This document shows, piece by piece, positions 1-11,550 of a DNA stretch of 64,000 nucleotides. This DNA comes from Artocarpus heterophyllus (taxonomy: Eukaryota > Streptophyta > Magnoliopsida > Rosales > Moraceae), in the NCBI GenBank assembly GCA_025403435.1, contig CM046332.1, positions 722,469-786,468 of the forward strand, in the 5' to 3' direction. Each line of letters starts with the position of its first letter. Position 1 is the stretch's first letter. The position numbers and the translations under genes were made by a program. The notes under the pieces were generated by a model. That model was not told the DNA's origin and did not search any database. It was given only the letters and a program-made list of their open reading frames with translations.

Positions 1-57
1 ATGTTTTTGATAGTGCATGAACTTACAGCTCATCAAATTTGTTCTTTTTCAATGTAG

Positions 58-2048
58 GATTCATACAAAAACAGTGCTAGTGCTCTTCTGGAGGAGGTTA
101 GAGGAATCTGGCCTGATCTCCTTATAATAGTCCTCTGTGATGAGTGGAAAAAGTGCAAAAGAGGTATTTAGTTGGACCTAGTACGTGCATAGTCCTGTTC
201 GTCTGTGAACTATTCATTAACATTTTGCAAAATGAAAATTGCTTTCAGCAATCGAGGCTTCATCCCCTTGGAAAGAGCTCGAGTCAATCCTTTTGTCATC
301 GCAGATGTCTTCTGTTGAAGGTATGAGTGAATTTCAGGGTTTGTTTTATTATTTATTTATTTATTTATTTTATGGTATGGGAGACTCTGTTTAATCATGT
401 GTATGGAGAACAAAAAAATGTGAGTAGTTTTGTTGGTGAGGTGAAATTAACGTGCATATAGATGGTTTCCCAGGTGAATCATCATTTACTGCTGGAGAAA
501 GAATGTGTGAATCGGTGAAGGTTAGTACAAATGATATCTTCTTGTAGCTTCAGACTTTTCAGATCAATCTTCATAATGCTTATGTAGTCTGCCTCTCTTT
601 TATGTTCTTTTTATGATTGAAGTGCTGCTAAGAGATTATAGAATGGACGACATCTTAGTTGTTTTCTGCATTTGTGTGGTACCTAGCAATTTTTTTCAGT
701 TTCTAATTTCTCATGGCACTTCTGGTTTTAGGTATTTGTACTTCTGCATCAACTTCAAACGTTTTCTCTGGGAAGAGCTTCGCCAGATCAACCGCCCATC
801 AATCCTCCAGCGCATGTTTTCGAAAATGTTCGAGCAAAAACCGCTGGTATAGATGCTTCAGGTCCAAAGCCGGGGAGCGAGTTAAAACTTGGTCAGTTTC
901 TATCAGTCTTGTATTTGTACACTTTCATTCATATTTTCAATTAACTCAAGGGAAATAAAGCTTGTGATCCATTCCCCTTTACGTCCTGGGAGGGGTTGGA
1001 AGTTGGAAGGTTGTATTTCATTTCATTTTTTTTTCTGCTACACCATCATGTTTGTACTTTTTTTCTTTTCTTTCTTCTCCCTCTCTCCCTTCCTCTCTCT
1101 CTCTCTCTCTCTCTCTCTCGTAGGTAAATTATAAAGGCTACATGTCAAGAATTATAATCAAATTACTCTGATTTCTGCCATTTGCAGTTGATGCCGTGCC
1201 TTGTCGAATTGCATTTGAGAGAGGTAAAGAACGCCATTTCTGCTTCTTACCCATCTCTTTGGGAACATCCGGGTGGGTTGTCTTAGCAGAAGAATTGCCC
1301 CTAAAGCAGCATTACGGAGTGGTTTGTGCTGCTGCACCTTTGGCTGGCTCAAATGTATGTACTTTGAAACCCGTGGACTCTACACCCAAATATATGATAA
1401 GGAAAGGAAAAAGTTTATGCAAAAAATCCAACAAGGGCGAAAGACACAAAAAAAAACAAGACTACGTTCAGAAAACTAATAAAAGCAAGTGAAAGTACCA
1501 AGGAGCCCCCGTAATGTTTACTTGCCTATTTTCACCATTTCAAGCCTATGATTTGTTTGTTCAGAAATTAGTATTTATATGTGCGTCTTCTCGCTTTAAT
1601 CTTTCCACGCTTTGTCTTAATTACATTTTCATGAAAGAGTTTGTGTTATTATTATTTGTATCCTCTGAGCATTTGTTAGTTATCACTTCTCGTTATGATC
1701 TATATTTGTCTTTGCCTTTAGCCACGGATCGACATCAAGCATCCTCGATGGCTACACTTACGGATCCGACCATCCACTTTACCATTTGTCGATCCTGCTA
1801 AATCCGGTGCCTATGGGAAAGTCAAGACGAGAGCTTTGGTTGATGGGAGATGGACATTAGCATTTAGAGACGAGGAATCATGTAAGTCTGCATTGTCTAT
1901 GGTTCTTGAGGAGATTAGTCTACAAAGCAACGAGGTAGAGAGAAGAATAAAACCATTACTCGATGTTGGAAGTGCTGTGTATACTAATCCGTCTTCGTGT
2001 CATCCTGAGTCTTCATCTTCGCATACAATGCCTTCAAATTCATTGTGA
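58..2048 (+). CDS. TT9: CLEC16A / TRANSPARENT TESTA 9-like protein, 3' part of gene
   Basis: Partial gene: the start lies before the window. Exons read at 58-163, 249-320, 474-520, 732-891, 1188-1354 and 1722-2048, each with GT/AG borders and consistent phase, ending at TGA 2046-2048. The C-terminal block with PRIDIKHPRWLHLRIRP followed by VDGRWTLAFRDEESC is what I remember as the end of plant TT9/GFS9 (CLEC16A family). Arabidopsis TT9/GFS9 is a Golgi-associated peripheral membrane protein needed for vacuole development and flavonoid storage in the seed coat; animal CLEC16A acts in endolysosomal traffic and mitophagy. The last about 30 residues (Ser/Pro-rich tail) are poorly conserved in my memory of the family. 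No break is seen in the visible exons. The N-terminal FPL domain would be upstream of the window. Family assignment is from recognition, not from a search. Confidence 0.87.
1093..1119. repeat. (CT)n microsatellite in intron
   Basis: About 13 CT dinucleotides in the intron between the fourth and fifth visible exons of the CLEC16A/TT9-like gene, within a longer pyrimidine tract that starts near 1020. It lies about 70 bp before the next splice acceptor, so it may extend the polypyrimidine context, but no function is evident. Confidence 0.9.
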
Positions 2049-5000
2049 GTTTATAACTTTGCTTGAAAATTTTGTAGTAATAATATAGTCTTCTATACTA
2101 GTGGGGTGGTGAGAATGTATTATGCCCGATCACCCTTTTGTATATGGTCGGTGAAATCTTGGGCATACCGCGGAATGTAGATTAGCATCCGATATTTATT
2201 TTTATTCTTTTCATACTATGCTTTCTTGTTCTGTTTGTAAGCTTATTGGATTCTCTCACCTTCTTCAGTAGCAGTAATGCTAGGGTTATTGTTTTTTTGT
2301 TTTTTAATTTATTTTTCCCCTCCTTAATTCTTAAGATATGAATTTTGTATATTTGAGTTAATTCCATAGTGAAAGCCTTGGTTCACCATTTTGCAAAATC
2401 TGCTGCAAACTGCAACGTCCATGAAACTGTACTACATTTGGGCTTTTTCTTTCAAATAATGTAAAATTAATGCACTCAATTTTGTTGCTCTTCGGACAAT
2501 GCAAGACCTATTATGATATTTATTACTTTCAACATGTCTAGATCTTCGTGGTTAAAAGGTTTCAGTTCATTTATTTATTTGTTTTCTAATGGAGGAACTT
2601 TATGTGGTCAAATCTTTGTGTCTATAAACAAGCATCGGGCCCAGGACAGTGTTTGTTTTATTGTCAAAAAAACATGTTTGCAGATATTTTCACGTCATAT
2701 CATCATACTATATTTGCACCTTCGAGGTGTCGAATATATTTGCAAACCTTTGAGGTGTCAAATGGTATCCACTGCGGATACTGGCAAAACTTCTCATTGG
2801 AGTCCCATTTGTAACAAGGACCGGCTTGACAAAATGGAAGGTTCTAGTTTCTACCCATAAGAGCGAATCCGATAGAAAAAGAAATTGGAAAGCTGGTGAT
2901 ATGTATTAACATATATGGGGATTTAATTGCTTGGAAAAGCAAAAAAAATAAACAAAACCTTTACCTGGAGAAGATAAGAGAATAAATAAAAGAGCACTAC
3001 GCTGGATGGTGATGCATCACTTAACCGTCTCATTAATTTTTTTCTACGGATGCTAGATTAATTACCACTCAAGGATGGTCCTAAATGAAAAATAAATATG
3101 AAGAGTTGGTCAATTATTTAAGAATTAAGATCGGTTGTCTCATTTTCCTGTCTCGTTTGATGTCTATCAATTTATCTTTTGATATCTCGTGAATTGTTTA
3201 AGAATTTTTGATATCTTGATCTTATTTTTATAGTCAAATTTTTAAATTTAAAAGATATGACAAATAAATAGTGGAAGAACAGCCGTCGAGATAAGAAAAT
3301 GGGGACAAAAGATCTGGTCTCATCATTTAATAGGTTCATGATCGACCTTTTTCTGTAGAAACAGAAAGGTGCAATTTTTATTTTTATTTATTTATCTATT
3401 TGTTGAAGTTCTATTTAGTGCCCTCCTGCGATAATTGATGCATCTTTCCAAGCATCAATATACTAAAGCAAAGGGACCCAATCCACTAAAAAGAAAACCT
3501 AACATGAAAGAAAATTAGCTAGTAATCATGAGGCTAAACGTCAGATACCTCTCCGAAGAATCTAATTGTAACAATTTAATATTACTTTATGCAAATGGAG
3601 AAGGTACATTGCCTAGAAAATGACACTTAATAAGCATGCAAATAAATTTATTTTTACGTTTATTATTATTATTTTTTTGTGATCACCTTGTCAAAGATGG
3701 GTTTTAACTATTTGCAAGTTGGAATTTTTTACTCATATATTTATGCATTTAATTTGAAAGTAATTAAGTTTTGATTGTTTATATAGTCCAAGTAGATGTT
3801 TTTGTTTGTCATTATTGTCCATTGTTAAAATGAGCTATGTGAATGTTTATTTTGAAGATGAAAAAAAAGAAAAAAAGGCAATTATGTATATCCATCATTC
3901 CTCTATCATAGACCACTCTTTACATCCAAATGGCAGACACTTGAGAGCTTTATAAAAGCATAGTGCTAAGAGTTTAATTATCATATCTTATACTCACAAA
4001 GAAGGAAATTATGCTAGTGTTCTATCCTCGGAAGACAGGCCCCACATCCGCCGTTCGATGTAATCATATGGTTTTGTTATGATCAACACTTTTAGGTCAA
4101 AGTAATGATATTATTATGTAGAGAAGGTTTTTGAATCATGAAATGCCATTGGCTTCTAGTGGAGAAGGGTTTTGTTTTCTTTTTCCTTTTTTTTATTTGG
4201 GTTTTTAAATTTATTTATTATTGTTGAGGAACCCCAATGAATTATATATGATTGCACTTCTTTCTTGGATATAATGACCAATCTATGAAGGATACCTCAT
4301 GGAGTCAAAAGTGTGTGTGGACATTCCATAAGCCAAAAGTATATCTATAGATATGGTATGAACAAACAATATGTGGGTGATCAATGATTTTCAAGTTGTT
4401 CTATTTCAGAGGGAATAATTTGTGGGTGATCACCAAGTTCCCTTTTGCACCTCTCTTTCTTTGCCTTTTTCTAATTTATTCGTTGTACAAATAAGTTTGC
4501 AAAAACATAAGTTTGCTGCCGAATATGTAGCTTATATTCCTCCTTTGATGCTCTATTTTATGTGATGGGAAAAGTATGTACAAATATGTACACAAACCAT
4601 AATGCCCCTCGCTTAACCCTAATGAAAGATTAAATCGAAGGGAAAAAATTATCTTTACATTGGAATGATATTGTCCACTTTAAGATTAAGTCTTTATAGA
4701 TTTGTTTTTGGACTCTGCCCATAAAGTCTAGTGAACGTGGGATTCTAATTGCATTCTTAAACAAACCTTTATTTAATCATTACATCAATATAGCTACGTG
4801 GATTGTACCATACAAAAATATATAGATAAGAGAGAATTCTATGTCAGAAGGTTGTATTGCATATATATGTACCTTATCTTTACTTGATAAGTGTGTTTTG
4901 AAAATGTGAAGTTTGTTTAATGTCCACTAAAGGTGAAATTTGGGCATTACCCAGAGTGGCCTAATAAAGAAATAATTTAAATATTCTTCAAGAAACAAAT

Positions 5001-6032
5001 CTCTTTTTAGGAGACGGTGGGGAACTGCAGGGCCTAGATACAAAGAGAAAGCAAATGTGTGTAACTATTATTTATCTTTTTCGAGTTCCTTAAAAGCCTA
5101 AAAAGAGGCACTTCTTGTAGAGTGCTTTGCTTTGTGTAAGTATGTCAGTCCATGATACAAATACTATAAATTATGGAAAAGTAGAAAACGACAAGTGTAT
5201 TTCTCTTTTTAGGTAATATATCTTAATCAATAGAGACATCCTGATCAAACCACACTACCATTCTTTGCTTACCAATTGACCGTAAACCAACAGTCTCTTA
5301 CTTTTGTTTTTTTGGTTCCTTCACACACAAGAACGCAAGTGCATTGACAGAAAGCATTTCATTTCTCCTTTTTCTAAAACAACATTTGAGGGCAAATTGA
5401 AACTTTTTAAAATTGAGGAGCTACTTCGACTTATTGTAATTTAGATTTGTTTTTGCATGTTCGGTTTATAGGTTTGAACAAAAACTTTGAAAACAGAAAC
5501 TCAAATTTTTGTGAGAAATACTATAACATTTCGAATCAAACAAGGACTTTATAACATGTTATTGTTTAATGATAATACCCCTCCAAGGCTTATCCTGTGA
5601 GGACACAATATTTTGGCTTGTTAGGGACTGTTTGGGATTCATTTTAAGGAGGTAACTAGAATTTCTAATTTTTATCTATTGATTGGCGCATCTACTTTAG
5701 AAGATTGAATTGAAAAATTTAAACCACGTCTCTTTCCTAATTTGCTTAGCAGAGGATATAAATTGCCTATTCAAAAACAAAGTTTGACGGTGACTTGGTA
5801 TTTTTTTAAGGCTGAATGTTAAGTTTGTGCCTATTTGCACTTTTTCGTCCTAGCAAAGAGTATAACGGAAATTCCTAAGAATTTAAAAGTTTTTTTTTTC
5901 CCTCAAAAGGTTAAAAAACAAAAGAAAAAAAAACACACATCCTATTGAGAAAGCTAGAAGTTACACAAGGACAGAATGCGGCCAAGTTAGAAGGGCTTTT
6001 TTTTTTTTTTTGGGATAAAGCCACAGCCACAT
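2049..6032. other. Intergenic region between two convergent genes
   Basis: AT-rich sequence of about 4 kb holding the 3' untranslated regions of the CLEC16A/TT9-like gene (left) and the SMXL gene (right, reverse strand). Open reading frames here are short and have no recognisable domains. I see no LTR termini, no tRNA-like cloverleaf and no clear terminal inverted repeats. Poly-A/T tracts and scattered TTTATTTA runs are the only low-complexity features. Confidence 0.7.
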
Positions 6033-9000
6033 TCAGTCCTTGTAGTAAAGTTGGATTTTGTTGGGAAGACATGAACCCATAAACCCATCCTCCAAAATTA
6101 ATCCCTCTTCTAAATTGCCACCACCCAAACAAAGCCTTACATTAACCAAACCACCCATTTTTTCCTTCCCACTAAACCTAACCTTTTTCAAGGCCTTCTC
6201 AAAGACCTCTTTCACCCATTTCTCAAACAAACTATTTGTAAAATAACCACACCCATTACAAACCTCCTGTAACACTCTCTCCTCCACTCTAAAGCTAACC
6301 ACATTTTGGTCCCCACAAATTATCTCATCAAAACATTTCTCCATCTTTCCTTCGAAAACTTCCGCCATCTCTCGGTCTCGTGCTGGGCTCCGATCAAATG
6401 TGAATGCATTCTCGATGGACTCGGTAAATGCACTAGGGTTTTGCCCGTTCTCCGTTTCCCGAGTCAAATCGCTCGAAATTGGGCTCACCTCCCCGGGCTT
6501 ATTTTCCTCACTGTTGTTCTCGTCGCCTATTTCTTCATCACCTTTGGCCATGACATTGAGGTCCAGGCCCACATTCATGTTGTCGAATTCCTTGTTTTCA
6601 GCGTCAGTCCTCAAATTCTTGGATTTCTTGGGCAATTCCCACTCCGTAACTACTGCCTTTCGCTTGCGATCCGAACTGAGACACTCAAAATTAGTATCAG
6701 TCCCTCTAGTTTTCGCTTCCTGTGGTGTCGAGTGTCATTTGGATTACGGCCGGTTCCTTGCTCTTCACGTCAGTTGCGTGTGCTCTGATTCCACCTTCTT
6801 TAGTCAGAATGAATACTGCTTGGCCTAAATTTGCTTCTTCTCTGTTAACTTCTCCACCGAAATTTCCAGTCTCAAAAGCATCACTTAGGAATTTCGAAAA
6901 CCGGGTATGCATTGAATCAATGTCTTCAACTAGAACAACACTTTTCTTGTTAGACTTTAGGGCTTTCGTGATGATTCCGATCTCTGATTCCTGGCTTTTC
7001 CCTCCAATATTTTCATTTCTTTTTCTTTTCAACTGAATGAGCATATCAGCAGAGCCAAGAACCGATTCTGCCACGGCACATGCCAGCCGTCTTTTCCCTA
7101 TCAAGTCATTGCCATGGATCATCAGCCAAGTGATTGCCGATTTGGAATCAATTATGGCTTCCACAATTGAGGGAATGGTTTCTGATTGCCAAGGCACATT
7201 CTCCTTCAAAACACTACAGAGTTCACCTCTTTCCACATTCTCTAACTCATGATTATAAGAGAACAAACAACTGTTCCCGAGAGCAAGTGTGATCTTCATC
7301 TCCTTGCCTAGTTCACTTGGTTCTAGCACTACTTGTTGATCATGCTTTTGAGTCTCGTCGCCGCCCAAATTGAACTCGATCATGCACGATTGTTGTCGCC
7401 GGAACTGGGGAACAAGGTCCGGATTCGGAGCCTGATGATCGGAAAAGAAGATGGAATTTGAGTCTTTGCTCTGGGCATGCCACCAAGGGTACGAAGATGA
7501 TGAGTAGCTCCTTTTAAGTGATGGGCGTTGACTGAATTGACTAGCATTATTACGCCTTGCTTGGTGTAGACTATGACACATTCTATTCCATTTTTTCTTC
7601 AACTCAACCAATTGATCGTCCTGAAAATTAAAAATTCACCCCACATTAGTCATTTGCAAGCAGGATATCATAGTTCAACTACTAGATTCTGTCACAAAAT
7701 TGATGTAGTAAAGTATTAAGATATTCCCTCAGGCCTATACAACATGACCAATCAATAAAAATACTCGAACATCCAAACAGCTTGTAAATGATGAGGGAAA
7801 ATAACTAATATTAAAGGAGGAAAAACATGCCAATTAAGATGAGGCATCAATACTAAATAGGTAAATTTTAAAATTTTTATTTTTTTTATTGTGGCATGAT
7901 TCTAATAAATAATTTATTTGCTTTTTCACCATACACAGAGAGAAAACTCTAAGTGGTATAAAAGACTATTAACAAAATAGCATTTATTGTTTTTTTTTTT
8001 TTTTCTTTCTCTGTTTTTCTTTTTCTCCTGAAAATTTAAAAATTATGTGGTACCATAATTTGATGATGTTGGGTCCCATGTGGCAGGAGCCAGGCAGGCA
8101 ATTTGTGTGGGGTTGATTTGAGCGGCTGCAACCGCTGAGCCTCTTTTTCAAAGTGCGAAGAGCATTCTGAGCACAAACTGGTCATGACCTTGTTGCTGTT
8201 GTTGTGTTGTTCATCTTTAGAGCCCAACATGAACAAGGGCTTTGTTTCCATCACAGCTTGGTGAGACTGAGACTGAGACTGAGACTGATCTTGTGAGGAA
8301 AACATAATCCTTGACTCATGGAAACTGTCGTGTAAAAGTTACAAAAAAGTTAAAAATTTGCTCAAACTTTAACAAGAATATTATTATTATTAGAACAAGA
8401 ATAAAGTGAAAACAAAGAAAAGTAACATTTGAAAAGCCTTAATGTCTAGTGGGTAAAACAACAATTTATGATTACAAATGTTGTTGTTTCAATTCTGGTG
8501 GAAAATAATTGAATTCAAAAAGCTCTTTTGTCACATTAAAGCGTGCTTTCAATATTATTCTAAAAGCTGATCATGACTTTGGACACATTAATGCACAAAG
8601 CTCTATTAGCATTCATACAACAGTACCCGTTATTGTTGCTGATCACTAGTTAGAACATTTTTGGAATATTCCTATTCTTTTTTTTTTATTATTTTTTTGG
8701 ACATCTTTATATATATACATTCAAATAAACTCATCAGTACTCTTACAGGTAAAGCTGCATGTGGACAGTTTTGTATGCGATTATTGTGCTCTCAAGTGTG
8801 ATGATTTAGTTTAGTTGTACGGCCAGATTCCTTTCTTATATATATGTATAAATAAATTCTTATTATTTTTGAAAACCAGCAGATTCTTTTGAGCATGCAT
8901 TATACATACCAAAAGTCATTTCATGTATATAAGGAGCATATCTTAACATTTTTTTGTTTTTAAGTGCAAAAAAAAAAAGAAGAAGTTATAAAAAATAAAA

Positions 9001-10994
9001 ATATATGTAAATATAATATGCAGAACAAAGATATATTGCGTCGATCAATTAGAGGACTATATTATTAGATCATTCCAAAGTAAAAGCTTCAAATGCAATT
9101 ATTTCTGGTCGGTGAAGTGAAAGCATGCAGTTTATGCCGGGACAAAAGCCAAAGATAAAACAAAAAAAGACAGCAACTGTGTCATTCGTATTTGTCACAC
9201 CAACCACGCTCAACCTTTTTCTCAGAATTGCCCTTCTCTTCTCATGTCTTTCTTTCAGATCCTCCAGGCCATGCAATGCATTATACGTTATATATATGTT
9301 TATGTACTACTTACTATCAACTCTCTCTCAAAATAATCATTTAAAAATTCAAGATGTATCTCATCTATAATACTAATGATTATATATTTTGGAGTATAAT
9401 TAAATTAATATATATTCATGCCAAAAAAAATTAATTAAATTAAATTAAATTAAATAGGTAGCTATAGATGAAAACGAGATAAAAGTGTAATTGGTAAGTA
9501 TATGAGAAAGATAATTGATTGATTATGATTATGATAAAGTAATTACCTGGTGGAATAGTTGATATTAGGTGGACGATGATTAAGGGTCAAAGCAAGTCCA
9601 GTAGTAGCAGCGGAGGAAGGAACAGAAACAGCCTGAAGAGACCACTGAATCTCAAGTGGAGGCTTTCTCATTTGGCATCTCATGTATGTCTGATAGCTTG
9701 CAATCCCCATTATCCACAGCTTTGGCTTATCATCATCACCATCAACCAACCCTGCAATTTCCTCGACCAGATGATCAACTGGATTATACTTATTAATGGC
9801 TATATGACGATGATCATCATCATCATCATCATCAACCGTCCATTTGAGATCTCCTGTGTATATTATGACTGATTCCTGATGATCATGAAGATGTAGCTTT
9901 TTCTTGAGCTCCAACAGGCCCTTGTCGACATCCTGTCTGCTCATCACCCTCAAAGAAACCGGAACGAAGAACTCAAACAGCTTCAAGAATCGGGTGCGCT
10001 TGAGCTCGTGATGAGGAACTTGTCCTTTCTCAAACCTCCTCATGACTTCCATAACAAGGCCTTCTGTTAAAGCCACCGAATCACCGACTACGACAGTGTT
10101 TGATGTTCTCTTCTTCGTAGAATTATTATTATTATTATTGATGTTGTTCCTCAAAAGCACCTCAAGAACCAACTTCACATCCTCTTCCTTGACAAAATTA
10201 CTAGTAGCAGTATTCTTTGGAGGGGAATTAAAGAGAAAAGGTAGGCACTGGTTTTGGTGGAATTGAACTTCTAAAGGCAAGAAATACTTGGTATCAGTGT
10301 TATTATTGTGATGCCAGAAAGTACTACTGGGGAGCTGATGATGATCAGGAGAGGACGGAGAAGAGAAAATCCCACCACAAGGATTATAGTGGAAATTAAG
10401 AAGAGATGAAGAAGAAGAAGAAGAAGATGTATTATGATGTTGTTGTTCAAGGTTGTTTTTGACACAAGTGCTAGAGAAGCCAGCCTCTCTCATAACCCTA
10501 CTCACACTTGGATCGTCAAGAATGGAGATAACAAGGCTTTGAAGCTCAACTTTTATGGCCAAAAGTGGCTGTTGCTGGTGTTGTTGTTGTTCGATGGAGC
10601 CTCTTCTCTGGTGGGCTTGGGCCCGCTTGAGAGCGGCGATGAGAGCGTTGGAAAGAGAAGGGACGTAGAATTGATGAAGAGGAGGAGTCGAAGACGTCGG
10701 AAGGCGGTTGAGGGCGACGTTGAAGCAAAGCTCAAGAGCTCGGCATTGGAGTTGAACAGGATTATTGTTACTATTAGGAGTAGTAGTACTACTAAGACAG
10801 GCTCTTCGGAAAAGAGAAGTGCGAGAGGAGAGGAGAGTGGCGGCGACGTGAAGCGGAGTGAGATGAGCATGGCCTCTGCGCCTGGCGAGGGTGAGGGAAT
10901 GCTTAAGCACCGATGCAGCCTCCGCCGTGAGGGTCTGCTCCAGCACTCCTCCACTGCTAGTGCTACTGCTGCTTATTACTCCTCCTGAGCGCAT
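6033..10994 (-). CDS. SMXL5: SMAX1-LIKE protein of the SMXL4/SMXL5 type, frameshifted near the 3' end
   Basis: Three exons on the reverse strand: 10994-9547, 8324-8054 and 7620-6033, with GT/AG borders and matching phases. Start chosen at ATG 10994-10992 (MRSGG), where the family's Clp-N domain begins; an ATG 12 codons upstream is less likely. Residues about 12-190 form the double Clp-N domain (LARRRGHAHLTPLHVAATLL, SILDDPSVSRVMREAG). A degenerate AAA+ region lies in exon 3 (GNDLIGKRRLA). No RGKT degron motif is visible, as in SMXL3/4/5, which escape MAX2-dependent turnover. Known role of this clade: nuclear TOPLESS-binding repressors required for phloem formation. As written, the frame ends at TAG 6708-6706 after 877 residues. 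The next frame continues the family C-terminus, including EAR motif LDLN at 6566-6555, to a stop at 6033. Skipping one base gives about 1,101 residues. Poly-Asn, poly-Asp and poly-Ser tracts occur in exon 1. Confidence 0.88.
6700..6745 (-). other. Apparent one-base frameshift in SMXL exon 3
   Basis: The conserved frame running from exon 3's start meets TAG at 6708-6706, while the conserved C-terminal frame is open across the same stretch and upstream to about 6745. The two frames differ by one base (one extra base, or two missing). I tested for a GT..AG intron that would restore frame: the best acceptor (CTCAG near 6675) pairs with nearby donors to give lengths of 72, 93, 119 or 141 nt, none with the required remainder. 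A real indel or an assembly error fits better than splicing. Confidence 0.7.
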
Positions 10995-11390
10995 CACAAT
11001 TTTAGTGAACACCCCCAAACACACCCCCAAACAAACTACTACTTTATCACTAGCTTCCGAATTTCTTTTTCTTTACAGGTTTGTTATGATATATATTTGA
11101 ATCACCTCCCCAAAACCCTTTGTGTTTTTTTTTCTTTTTTAATCTATCAAGCTACACTAGATCTTCTCTTTTGAAAGACACACTTGAGGAAGGAAGAATA
11201 ACAACAACAACAACAAGAATGAAATGGATAGGAATAGGAGTGTATGCTTGGTGAGAGTTATTCAGAGAGAGAGAGAGAGAGAGAAAGTGTGTTTCCTTGA
11301 AAAGAAGAGTTTGTTGTTTTTTTTTTTTCAGAGATCTTTAATTTAGCAAGCCCAGAGAGTAGACCACGCCTCTTCCTTTATACTTCCGCT
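10995..11390 (-). promoter_or_regulatory. 5' leader and proximal upstream region of the SMXL gene
   Basis: Directly upstream of the SMXL start on the reverse strand. It holds a (GA)7 run at about 11269-11284, a CAA-repeat near 11203-11217 (on the + strand) and poly-T tracts, typical of long plant 5' untranslated leaders. I cannot fix the transcription start: a plausible TATA-like sequence is not distinct from the AT-rich background. Confidence 0.4.
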
Positions 11391-11511
11391 TTTGTTGAAT
11401 GCCTCTTTTTTTCTTTTTATTTTTTCTTCTTTTTTTTGTTTTTATTTTTATTTTTTTGTGTGTTTGGAAGAGGAGAATGTTTTCCTTTTTTCCTTAAATT
11501 TGCCATTTCTT

Positions 11512-11550
<39 letters not shown>

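Noticed and set aside
2513..2860. 115-codon open frame after the CLEC16A/TT9-like gene
   Set aside because: No recognisable motif, and it lies in the 3' flank with intergenic composition.
6600..6790. A small extra intron to explain the SMXL frame change
   Set aside because: The nearby donor/acceptor pairs checked give lengths that do not restore the frame, and family members are remembered with three exons only.
10434..10988. 184-codon open frame opposite the SMXL first exon
   Set aside because: It is the antisense of the conserved Clp-N coding region and has low-complexity content.
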